This document shows, piece by piece, positions 10,590 to 20,552 of a stretch of DNA of 64,000 nt. Under the pieces are notes generated by a model. The model was given only the letters and a program-made list of their open reading frames with translations, had not been told where the DNA came from and did no database searches. The stretch covers positions 6,457,705-6,521,704 of the forward strand of contig CM065176.1 in the NCBI GenBank assembly GCA_033026295.1. The letters are read 5' to 3'. Within the stretch, counting starts at the first letter, position 1. Every line of letters starts with the position of its first letter. This stretch comes from Channa striata (Eukaryota; Chordata; Actinopteri; Anabantiformes; Channidae). The position numbers and the translations under genes are program-made.

Positions 10590-12680
10590 TGGAATATCAT
10601 GCCATCAGGATTACGGCACCGATTACAGCCCATGTTATTGTAATCTACAGACTGCCAGGCCAGCTGGGGAACTTCTGCGACGAGCTGGATATCCTGTTGT
10701 CCCAATTCCCCGAAGATAACACTCCTCTCATCATCCTAGGCGACCTCAACATCCACCTAGACAAATCCCACGCAGCTGCATGCTCGCTCTTCTGAACACG
10801 CTTTGATCTGGGACTGGTCTCCACTCCTCGACCCACAAAGCAGGCAACAACCTAGATCTCATTCTGACCCGAACTGCACTGTGGTCGACATTGCTGTCAG
10901 TCCGCTGCATTTGTCGCACCATTTCCTCATCCAGCTCATTCAGCTTCATCCCTACACCGGCACATCAAAGCTGCTCTCGCCCCAGGATGTCTCCACCCTC
11001 CATACAGATGCGGCCACTGACAGACTCTGTAATACACTTTCGTGGTGCCTAGACAGTCTCTGCCCGACAACCTCTCGACCTGCTTGCCCTTCAGCTTCCA
11101 ACTCTTGGCTAACTGACCAGATTCGGGAACAACGTACTATCCTCAGGGTTGCTGAGACGAAATGGCGCAAAACCAAGGCCCCATCAGCTCTTTATGACTA
11201 CCAGGATTTGCTTGCATCCTTCTCTCACAGTGTCACTAGGGCTAAAACTGAATACTACCAGGACAAGCTCAGCAACACCACAGACACCAAAAAGTTGCTC
11301 TCCACTTTTAAATCATTGCTCTACCCACCGCCGCCACCCACCTGTCTCACGACTTTGCCTCCTTTTTCACCAACAAGGTGGTAACCATTAGCTCCCAGTT
11401 CTCTCCACCAGATGACATCCACGTACCAACATCGAATGACGTACCACGCTTCACATTCAAAACCTTGTCAGAGGACGACATATCTATTCTCCTCCCTTCC
11501 AATCGCCCAACCACTTGCTCTCTGGACCCAATCCCCTCCACCCTTCTTCAAGCTACTGCACCGACACTAATACCATCCATCACGCATATCATCAACACTT
11601 CTCTCATAGCAGGCACCTTTCCCACCTCGTTCAAACAGGCCCAGATTATGCCCCTGTTGAAGAAGCCTTCTCTTGATCCCTCCCTTGTGGAGAATTACAG
11701 ACCAGTCTCTCTTCTCCCATTTCTGGACAAGACCCTGAAACGAGCAGTTTACAATCAACTTTTAGAGTTTCTTTCCCTGAACAACCTCCTCGATGTAAAT
11801 CAGTCTTTCTTCAAGAGTGGTCACTCCACAGAGACGCCACTTTTGACTGTTGTGGAATCCCTACGGGCTGCTAAAGCTGCGGGGAATTCTTCTGTCTTGA
11901 TTCTACTGGACCTGTCGGCAGCCTTTGACACTGTAAACCACCAGATCTCCTGAATACAGTCTCTGACTTGGGCGTCTCTGGACCAGCTCTAGCCTGGTTT
12001 CGGTCCTACTTGTCTGGACGAACCTACAAGGTATCCTGGCAGGGGCGTGATTCTAAATCTCATAACCTCTCCACTGGTGTACCCCAGGGCTCTGTTCTTG
12101 GTCCTCTTCTTTTTTCCGTCTATACTTCTTCCCTGGGCTCTATCGTCCAATCACATGGCTTTTCATATCACTGCTATGCGGACGACACACAGCTCTTCCT
12201 GTCCTTTCCGCCAGATGACTCCGCTGTCTCGACACGCATCTCTGCCTGTCTCTCTGACATCTCTGCCTGGATGAGAGAAAGACATCTTCAGCTCAACATC
12301 TCCAAGACTGAGATTCTAGTCTTCCCAGCCAAGCCGTTGACGCAGCACAACATCAGCATCGACATTGGATCCGAAGTGATTGTTCCCGCTAAGTTGGCCA
12401 GAAATCTGGGGGTCATCATTGACGATCAACTTAGCTTCACGGAAAACATCGCCTGTCTCTAGGTCGTGTAGATTTGCTCTTTACAACATCAACAAGATCA
12501 GACCCTACCTCTCTGAGTACATAACTCAACTCATCGTGCAGGCATTGATCATATCTCATCTAGATTATTGCAACGTGCTGTTGATGGGGTTAACGGCATG
12601 CACGGCCAAACCCCTGCAGACGATCCAAAGTGTGGCCACGGATGAAACACAGATGCATACGTTTTAGATTTTGGCATTTG
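10590..12680 (+). pseudogene. L2-like LINE, endonuclease to RT, frameshifted
   Basis: The plus-strand frames run through one ORF2: end of the endonuclease (IILGDLNIHLDK, 10583-10795), a linker (10803-11384), RT fingers (YRPVSLLPFLDKTLKRAV, 11378-11953), LLDLSAAFDTVNH, then GVPQGSVLGPLLFSVY and the catalytic YADDTQLFL (11968-12462), and the C-terminal thumb (12380-12667). Frameshifts lie near 10795, 11380, 11953 and 12460. The 5' end (ORF1 and most of the endonuclease) is absent, and the 3' end is cut by the Gypsy LTR at about 12690. Confidence 0.88.
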
Positions 12681-12690
12681 GCTCCAAGAG

Positions 12691-12935
12691 TAACCAACAA
12701 CAACATGAGCCGGTCACCGTGATGGCCACTCTCACACATAACACCCTCCCTCACGGCCAACACTAGTACCATAAACACTCCACAAAGACATGCAACACTC
12801 CCCATACAATTAACACATTCCCCACAGCCACAATCACCAACACAAATACACTAAAACACACTAGACACAGCAACTATCTACATTTCCCCATAGTCCTTAG
12901 CGGCCCAGCCTCTGGTCCAGCGGCCGGCCGCTACA
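12691..12935 (-). repeat. Gypsy 3' LTR, truncated
   Basis: It matches 17741-17992 and ends GCCGCTACA on the plus strand (TGTAGCGGC as LTR start on the minus strand). About 255 bp of the LTR's far end are missing at the boundary with the L2-like LINE. The adjacent AGGTAGGGG on the minus strand may be the polypurine tract. Confidence 0.88.
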
Positions 12936-13005
12936 CAGCCCCTACCTAAGAGGGTTAAGTGCCCTCCCAACCCTCAGTCCTGCCCAGACCCCACCAAAAA
13001 GTCCC

Positions 13006-14370
13006 TCAAATGGCCTGGCTGCCTTCTGGATCGTATGGGCCTCCCTGGTGTCCCACCCCCAGTGCCAGGCTCAGTCCTGAGTCCATCATTAGTCCAATTA
13101 GCACTGGGGGCAGGCAACAGAGGACTGTCGTCCTGGGCTGTCCCCTGGGATGGCGCCACCCTGGCATGCGGACCCGATAGACCACCTCGGAAATCCAGTC
13201 CAGGATTTCCCCGGGTCCCTGCCAGTGGCTAGTTAACTTGGGTGAGAGCCCCCGCTTTCTCACCGGGCAGTACACCCACACCACAGAAAAGGGACGCCCA
13301 TGACACCGGCTGTCGTACACCCGCTTCTGCCGGACCCCCGCACTCACCTGGATGGACCACCTCCAGGCGCTCTTTAAGTCACCTGAAATAATCCAGCTCC
13401 GCCCCACCACTGATCTCTGGCTCCGGATGCGGCCCAAAAACTAAGTCCACCAGTGTGTGGAGCTCTCTCCCAAACATCAGTGCGGAAGCCGTGCACTGAC
13501 TGGACTCCTGCACAGCAGTCCTGTAAGCCCACAGCACCAGAGGCAGATGTTGGTCCCAGTCTCTCTGGTGCCGGCTGGTCAGGATAGCAAGCTGGGTGGC
13601 CAGGGTGCGATTAAACCGCTCCACTAATCCATCGCTTTGGGGGTGGAGTGGTGTAGTCCGAGTTTTCCTCACCCCCAGGCGCTGGCACACCTCAGCAAAC
13701 AACCGACTTTCAAAGTTCCGGCCCTGATCGCTGTGCAGCTCATCCGGCACCCCAAACCTGGTGAACATCTCATCCACCAGCCGCTGTGCCGTTGTGTGGG
13801 CGCTCTGCGACCAGAATGTAGCGGTTGCCAGCCTCCGTTATAGGAAAGGGACCCAAAATGTCCACCCCGACCCTTTCCATGGGCGCCCCAACCAGGTACT
13901 GCTGTAGCGGACCCCGGGAATGCCGCGCAGTCATCACAGCAGTGGACGTGCAGCTCAGCATCCTGACGACAGCCCGGCCAGTAGAAGCGCTGCCGCAGCC
14001 GACGCACCGTCTTGGAGTTTCCAAAGTGGCCGGCCCCCACCGACCCATGGACCCACCGGAGGACCTCCGACCGTAGAGCACGAGGAACCAGGAGTTGCAG
14101 GTGGTCCGATCCCCCACCTGGCGCCTGCCACTGCCTGTAGAGGACACCGTCATGCAGCTCCAGACTGAGCCACGGCGAATGACTCCTCCTGACGTTGACA
14201 GCAGCGGCACCCCTCCGGCAAGCAGGGACGCCGGGAGAGAGCGTCAGCATTACCATGCTGTCGCCCCGGCCGATGCTGGATTTCGAAGTCAAACTCCTGC
14301 AGCACTTCCAACCACTTCGCCACTTGTCCCTCCGGCTGTTTGAAGTTGAGCAGCCAAGTGAGGGAAGCAT
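13006..14370 (-). pseudogene. Gypsy integrase, frameshifted
   Basis: Three frames together cover an integrase. The zinc-binding HHCC region is in 14370-13669 (GHFGNSKTVRRLRQRFYWPG, then HCCDDC). The catalytic core's first Asp is in VGVDILGPFPI (14210-13770). The second Asp (ELHSDQGRNFESRLF) and the Glu (DGLVERFNRTLA) are in 13777-13379. The C-terminal part continues to 13006. All three DDE residues can be seen, but in different frames, so no active protein is made. Confidence 0.85.
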
Positions 14371-14812
14371 GGTCAGTTCTTAACGTGAACCGAGTGCCCA
14401 GGAGATAGGGCCGGAAATGCCTCACAGCCAGAATCACCGCCACCAGCTCCCGCCGAGTAACGCAGTAATTCCTCTCCGGGCGACTCAAACTTCCACTGTG
14501 GAAAACCACCACTCGCTCACCGTCCTCTCCCCCCTGAGAGAGAACTGCTCCCACCTCAACATTACTAGCGTCCGTGTCCACAATAAACGGTCGTTGAGCG
14601 TCGGGGTATGCCATGACAGGAGCATCTGTGAGAGCGGCTTTCAACTGCTGAAAAGCCGCTGTACAGTCAGTAGACCACTCAAACCGACGGCCCTTGTCGG
14701 TCAGTCTATGCAGAGGGCTGGCAATGGTGGCAAAGTCCTTCACAAACCTCCTATAATACGAGGCTAGCCCCAAAACCTCCTCACCTCGCTTGTGGTGGTT
14801 GGTTGAGGCCAC
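14150..14812 (-). pseudogene. Gypsy RNase H region
   Basis: The 220-codon frame has the RT thumb/connection (SYYRRFVKDFATIASPLHRL) followed by RNase H with FIVDTDASNVEVGAVLSQ, YCVTRRELVAVILAVRHF and FTLRTDHASLTWL. It ends in QHGNADALSRRP, the conserved hinge before integrase. It is one frame away from the RT segment upstream. Confidence 0.88.
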
Positions 14813-16419
14813 TCTTTAGTAACGGCTACTTTCGCCGGTTCGGTGGTCACCCCGTGTTCGTTAACCACATGTCCCAGAAACTGAGTCTCTCTCGCCAGCA
14901 AGCAGCATTTAGCTGGGTTCAGCCTCAGCCCGGCCTGGCGCACAGCAGCAAAGACCTCTGCTAGATTGTTCAGGGCCCCTCCTAAGTCCTGTGCATGCAC
15001 CAACAGGTCATCCAAATAGACCACACAGCGACTCCGCGGAATGTCCTTAAGCACCCGTTCCATCAGTCTCTCAACAGTAGCCGGAGCGTTGCATAGTCCG
15101 AATGGCATCACCTTAAACTGCCACAGTCCTTGCCCTATAGTAAAGGCAGTTTTGGGTCGAGCCTCCGGCGCCAACTCCACCTGCCAGTACCCACTGCGTA
15201 AATCCAGAGAGCTGAACCAACGGGACCCAGCCACGTAGTCCAACGCATCATCGATGTGGGGCAGCGGATAAGAGTCCTTGCGGGTTACTGCATTTAACCG
15301 CCTATAGTCCACACAGGGTCGCCACCCACCAGTTTTCTTTTTCACCATGACCACTGGTGCGGCCCAGGGACTATCTGAGGGCTCTATGATGTCATTGGCT
15401 GCCATGCTCTGGATTAGTTCTTGGGCAGCTTGACGCTTTGCTAGCGGCAGTCTGTGGGGCCGCAAGCGGATGGGGGGTGCGTCACCCGTGTCGATGTGAT
15501 GTTGCACCAGGCCCGTCCTGGTGCAATCCTCATCTTTAGCGGCAAAGATGTCCACGTAATCCTGCAGCAGCTTCCTCAGTTGCTCTCTTTGTGCCTCGTC
15601 GAGATGTCCACTGCTCCGCTGCTCTAAGTCTGTCACAGCGGCAAGAGTCTCAACAGAAGGGGAAGAGCTAGGAGCGAGAGGAAGCGGCGACTGGGGTCCG
15701 CTGGCCCTGGCTGTGCAACCCACTCCACGTTGCTGTCGCTTGAGATGAGGCTGCTTGGGAACGCTGGCTCTATCCTTGCAACTCCAACGGCGATCCCGAC
15801 GTTTCTCCGGCCCTGCCTGGCCTGGAGAACGGCCGCCGAAATCCCGAGTTGCGGGGCGGATGTTACAATGAAGCTGCTGGGGAGCGCTGACTCTGTCCTC
15901 GCGGCTCTTACGTCGGTGCCGACGCCTCTCCTGCCCCGCCTGGGCTGGAGAACAGCCACCGAAGTCTCGACCTGAGTGGCGAAGGTTGAGACAAGGCGGC
16001 TGGGGAGTGCTAGCTCCAACCGTGCGACCTCCACAGCTCCGCCGATGCTCAGCCCGGTCCCCTTGATGCCTCTGAGACCCCCCAACAGTTCCTTGACCCA
16101 CCTGAAGAGGTACAGTCTCCGCGCCGAGGCAGAGGGCAGGCCCTGTCACATCAACACACCCCCCCCACAGCGCCAACAAGTCCAACCCAATGATGCACTC
16201 ATCTTTGATGGCCCCAAGCCATAACTCATGGCTCAACTGTCTCCCCCCCACCATGACAGACAGCAACTTCCTGCCAGGTAGTGTTGTCTTTGCCCCAGTT
16301 ACGGTCAACAGTTCGGTAGAGATAGGGGTCCAGTCCTTTGGGAGGGGGCCAGCAGTCCCCGGTAACACCCCCGCCGCAGTAAACAGATGCTGGACCCTGT
16401 GTCCACTAGGGCACGGCAA
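14764..16419 (-). pseudogene. Gypsy protease end and reverse transcriptase
   Basis: This 551-codon frame holds the end of the protease, a long low-complexity Arg/Gly-rich spacer with three near-repeats, then RT: AAPVVMVKKKTGGWRPCVDY, SSLDLRSGYWQV, FGLCNAPATVERLMERV and the catalytic VVYLDDLLVHA. The spacer repeats (about 15960-15740) are an internal amplification. The frame is intact here but is shifted relative to gag and RNase H. Confidence 0.9.
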
Positions 16420-16640
16420 GGCTGCCCCGCAATGTAGCAGTTCAGATACAGTCCCATGGCAGCCCCGCAGCGGCTCACGGTGGGGCAGCCTATTAGGAGG
16501 GGTGCATGTAACTGGGATGAGGCACCCCTCACTGGGTCACCCCCGAGCCGTTTCCCTGTAACGGCTTGATGTTGGCCCGAGGCGTCGGAGCCGGACAGTC
16601 CCTGGCAAAATGCCCCGGCTCCCCACAGCGGTGGCAGCAA
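16305..16640 (-). pseudogene. Gypsy aspartic protease
   Basis: The minus-strand frame contains the retropepsin-type active-site motif LVDTGSSICLL preceded by a beta-strand (MGLYLNCYIAGQPCRA). It overlaps the end of gag and the start of the RT frame in different phases. Confidence 0.8.
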
Positions 16641-17445
16641 CCTCTCTTAATCTGCCGTTGGCTAACCACAGCTGGCTGAGCCAAGCTAGCGCTCTCTCTC
16701 TCTGGAGACCCCTCACAGTCAGCAGCCCGGGCTATCGCTCGCCGGAGCGGGGAACGTGCAGCTGTTGACCTGGTCCCCAGCACATCTTCTGCTCGCTCTG
16801 CCTCTCTCAGAGCTTCCTCCAACGAGCCCGGTGCAGACAGGCGGACATGCTGGCACAGTCCCTCCGGTGTAAGTCCGCAAAAGCATGGAGACCCAACTCC
16901 TCTCTTGCCGCGGCGGGGAACGTGGAGTATCCCCGCTGGGTGTAGAGCCTCATGTCAGCGGCGTACGCCCCCAAACTCTCTCTGTTCTGTCGGCGACGGC
17001 CGATCAATTGTTCCCGGCTTTGCTCGGCGGAGGTTCTCTGCCCAAAGCGCCCGGTGAGTGCTGCGATGACGGCACATAGTCCCCGCCGATCCTCCGAGGA
17101 CAAGTCACACAACACTTGGAGTGCGGGGCCCTCCAGAGCCAGGGCTACATGAGTAGCTGTCTCCTCCTCGCTCCACCCTTCATGGAGGGCAGCCAACTCC
17201 ACCTGGACGAGGTATGGCTCCAACGGTTTCAGCCCGTTGTAGTGTGGGAGTTTCACCGACGTGGAAGGTCCCAACCGGTGTATATCTGCGCCGGGTGAGC
17301 GGCGGCTCGATTGTGGTGCACTGGCCCCATCAGGCCGGTGTGGGCTCCCCGCCTTGCGCCTAACCTCCCGCCAGAGGCGTTCAAGCAGCATGTCGCTCTC
17401 CAGGACCGCAGGACTTAATTCTAATTCGCCTGAACTCCGCTCCAT
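16529..17445 (-). pseudogene. Gypsy gag with CCHC knuckle
   Basis: It begins MERSSGELELSP at 17445. The capsid-like part (VKLPHYNGLKPLEPYLVQVE, then ATHVALALEGPALQVL) runs to 16807. After a shift, 16822-16529 ends in the nucleocapsid knuckle CCHRCGEPGHFARDCP. The order and size (about 300 codons) suit a Gypsy gag. Confidence 0.85.
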
Positions 17446-17468
17446 TTTGTCTTCTAGACAGTTATGAC

Positions 17469-17484
17469 CCCACTTCTGACACCA
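17469..17484 (-). promoter_or_regulatory. Primer binding site for tRNA-Leu
   Basis: The plus strand reads CCCACTTCTGACACCA, identical to the 3' end of vertebrate tRNA-Leu plus CCA, one base from the LTR edge. On the element's own strand this is the minus-strand primer site. Confidence 0.85.
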
Positions 17485-17485
17485 G

Positions 17486-17992
17486 TGTAACGCCTGATGG
17501 TGGTGTGGCAGCTACGGTGGGTTTTAAAGGGAGCTAGAGTTTATAACCTGGCTAACTGCTGCAGCTAAACTATGGCCATGCAGGGCGATGGCAACTTAAC
17601 CGGACGGGTACTGAATCAACAGCTGTGAGATCACTTGTGTCCCATACACCGCACAACTCAAAGTGGTCTTGCAAGGAACCAAGGAGAGCAGTTCTGTCTT
17701 TTATTGGCTGTCCGGAGACAGCCAGCTTTATTTCACACAGACAAGAACCAACAACATGAGCCGGTCACCGTGAGGGCCACTCTCACACATAACACCCTCC
17801 CTCACGGTGCCGGCCAACACTAGTACCATAAACACTCCACAAAGACATGCAACACTCCCCATACAATTAACACATTCCCCACAGCCAAAATCACCAACAC
17901 AAATACACTAAAACACACTAGACACAGCAACTATCTACATTTCCCCATAGTCCTTAGCGGCCCAGCCTCTGGTCCAGCGGCCGGCCGCTACA
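17486..17992 (-). repeat. Gypsy 5' LTR, complete
   Basis: The 507-bp LTR is bounded by TG...CA (plus strand TGTAACGCC at 17486 and GCCGCTACA at 17992). It is followed on the left by the tRNA-Leu primer site. Confidence 0.9.
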
Positions 17993-18456
17993 ATATGTAA
18001 TGACACAGCATTGAAATATGGGTAAATATATGTCATGCCATTAGCCTCTGACTTTGGCTGTGTCTGCTGTCACTGCTGGGCCGAACTCGCCGACTAGCAT
18101 GTTTTTTTAATCCTTTCTGGGCTCAGTTTGTTGAGAAAAGGTAAAGTGTTGTTGTTTTAGTTTATTTTTTTAAACAAAACAGTTTGTTTATTTTTTAAAA
18201 CAAAAACAGGGTCTTCCTAAAACCTCCGGGGGAACTGTTGAACCACTGCGCTGCCCTGTCCCAGGCAGAGAAACTCGTCCGGACAGAGGGGGACTGGACG
18301 CCGTCCCGCCAGCAGCGCTTAGGGAAGCTGGTGGTGCCGTTTGGCCACTATGAACATGCAACTTTCCAGTGGCTTGTGTCAAATGAGGTGGGATCCATGA
18401 AGTAGTGAGTGTATTTAATTTGGGTGGCATGCTTGAAATAAGTCATGTGTGTACGG
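17993..18456 (+). repeat. Module D copy 2, open exon-like core 18210-18405
   Basis: This continues the sequence seen at 8326-8784, split from its left part by the Gypsy insertion. The exon-like frame is open from the acceptor-like CAAAAACAG to TAG at 18405 (ALSQAEKLVRTEGDWTPSRQ, then RLGKLVVPFGHYEHATFQWL). The product is unknown. The right end runs straight into the hAT terminus at 18457. Confidence 0.6.
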
Positions 18457-19401
18457 CAGGGATGTCCAAAGTCCGGCCCGGGGGCCAAATGCGGCCCGTG
18501 GTCAAATTTCATCCGGCCCTCAGCAATGTCAGTGCGCAAACGAGGAGTTGCGCATCAGATATTTCATCTCTGGCTGAAGAGTTCGGACAACGCGTCCGGG
18601 ATTTTGCAGCTATCGAGAAGGAGATCGCTGTTTTTTCCTCGCTTTTCTGCTTTTTCCGTGGACACTGATGATGTTCCAGACCATTTGCAGCTGGAGCCCA
18701 TTGAGCTGCAGTGTGACGCCGAGAGCCGCAGTCGGCACCAGCAGCTTTCTCTCGCCAACTTTTACCGACAGCTGGATGAGGAGGTTTCGAGAGATTTGAG
18801 CGTTTGCTAAGAAAATGCTGAGCTTGTTTGGGTCGACGTATTTGTGTGAGAAGACATTCTGAACTTAAATAAGAGCCGTGTGAGGACACGGCTGACGGAC
18901 TCTCACCTGCGAGACACCTTGCGCATCAATACCGCTGCCTTTGAGCCAGACCTGGCCTTTGTGCTGCAGTCCAGATCTCATTAATGCAGACAAGTCATTT
19001 GTCATTTACAATAAGTCTCTGAATTCATTTTTGTTAAGATCAAAATCGGTTATAAATTCAGACAAGTTGTCAGTTTTTTAAAAGTTCAATTAAGATTCAT
19101 ATTTACTGATATGTCATATTTCAAATGAGCCCTGCAATCGTGGATATGTCTATTGTTTTCTAGTTTATTCAAAAGTTCTGTGAACATTGAACAGTCATGG
19201 TGATATGTTTCAGGTTTCAAATGTAATTTGCACTCAAAAGTACAATTACTTCTGTTTGGGAAAAAAAGTTAAGTGAATATTCAATTACATGTGATATGCA
19301 TGTTCAAATGAACCAAAAGACATGCTTAAGACTGTTAAAATTAAAATAAGGCAAATGTGAAACACAGAATGGCTTGCTAAAATTTGTTTAAATATATTGT
19401 T

Positions 19402-19441
<40 letters not shown>

Positions 19442-19516
19442 TAAATATATTGTGATCGCCCCCACATTTTACCCCATCAAATATTGCCCCCTTTGCAAAA
19501 AGTTTGGACACCCCTG
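18457..19516 (+). mobile_element. hAT non-autonomous derivative with transposase C-terminus
   Basis: The ends are CAGGGATGTCCAAAG and TTTGGACACCCCTG, imperfect hAT-type terminal repeats. Inside is a decayed C-terminal transposase: RSRHQQLSLANFYRQLDEE, KKMLSLFGSTYLCEKTF and LNKSRVRTRLTDSHLRDTL, the hATC dimerisation region of a Charlie-like transposase (the GTF2IRD2-related group). Two shifts break it and most of the transposase is absent. An AT-rich 3' half has a long (TA)n tract at 19405-19440. The flanking 8-mers (GTGTACGG and CTATAAGA) do not match as a target-site duplication. Confidence 0.88.
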
Positions 19517-20552
19517 CTATAAGACAAAGCTAATTTTCCATGTAATAATTATTGGATTCCATCTATTCATCTAATCAGAACTCTCACATGTATGTTATAA
19601 TGAGACAATAACTATTACACACTGCAATCATGTCGCAATTTAATCTCCATAGGAGTTTGCACAGTAGAACAATTGTAATAATTTGCTTTGTTTTATAGTA
19701 TGAGGTTTTGGGCTTCATGAAAAGAGAAATCTATACTCGACTTTGTGTGATTAAACCAAACAAAGGATTTTATTTTATATATTTGCTAATATAACTTAGC
19801 TGAAGTTGTGAAAATTACTTTTTGTCGTTAATGCTCGCGTCTGTACCTTTTCAAACTATTTTTAAAGCGTGCACGTCTTTCCTGCCTGTTTTTGTCTTTG
19901 TTAGTATACATTCATATGCATACTAACATTTATTTATATTTTCTGTAGTTGTAGATTAATAAATCATTGAAAAGAACTGGTTCTGTGTTCGTCTTTTTTC
20001 AGAGAAACAGACAGTCACTGAAACGGTAAAGAACTCATGACAAAGACTGATCTTGGGTCAAATTGTATTGTTTACTTAATTCCATTGTTACTGTGGACCA
20101 TCGGTTCAGGTAACATTTTTATCATAGCTTGGTTGAGCTTAAAAGACCTGGTGCCCCATTTCGAGGAAATTAATGCTTTTGCATTAATATCAAATTACCC
20201 AAGTCGCATTAGATTGCTACACAGGTGATTGCAACGGTCGCTCATTTTGGCTGAAGATGTCACAGGCTCACTTGCTACAGTTTATGACACTTTTGAACCT
20301 TTCTTCAAGTAATGTCACTAATAACAAAAGTAGTTTAAAGGCTTTAAAAGCAGAGGAATCAGCTGGCACACCTGGTATATGGAAAAATATATGTGTTGTC
20401 TGTTTGTAGGGAGCCAAGTAATTCAGTGTGATGTCCCTGTAGTGGTGAGTAATATTAGTCTGGTGTTTAGGAGGAAACACTCAGTCAGCTTGTTGTTTGT
20501 GTGTCTGTGAAGTTGTAGTGATGCTCTGTGATGTATTCATAGACTAAGTGTA
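19517..20552 (+). repeat. Module A copy 2, exon-like core 20003-20224
   Basis: This is parallel to 1556-2600. The core has acceptor TCTTTTTTCAG at 20002 and donor ACACAG|GTGATT at 20225. The ATG frame (20037-20228) gives about 63 codons with one hydrophobic stretch (IVYLIPLLLW...GNIFIIAW). The tRNA-Pro that should follow is missing: the flank is interrupted at 20552 by the start of a LINE. Confidence 0.65.

Larger units (their letters stand above)
12691..17992 (-). mobile_element. Ty3/Gypsy LTR retrotransposon, one LTR truncated
   Basis: On the minus strand the order is 5' LTR (17992-17486), primer binding site, gag, protease, RT, RNase H, integrase and a partial 3' LTR (12935-12691). RT-RNase H before integrase is the Ty3/Gypsy order. 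The two LTRs share about 245 bp with only about two substitutions and two small indels, so the insertion is fairly recent, yet the coding frames are shifted many times. The right flank (ATATGTAATGACACAGC) matches an unoccupied site at 8326, so it jumped into a copy of module D. The left flank is lost at the junction with the L2-like LINE. Confidence 0.92.

Noticed and set aside
13825..14343. Plus-strand frames inside the Gypsy element
   Set aside because: They are shadows of GC-rich pol sequence on the minus strand and have no domain.
18509..18889. Minus-strand frame of 126 codons in the hAT copy
   Set aside because: Antisense to the hATC region; the plus strand has the recognisable transposase motifs.
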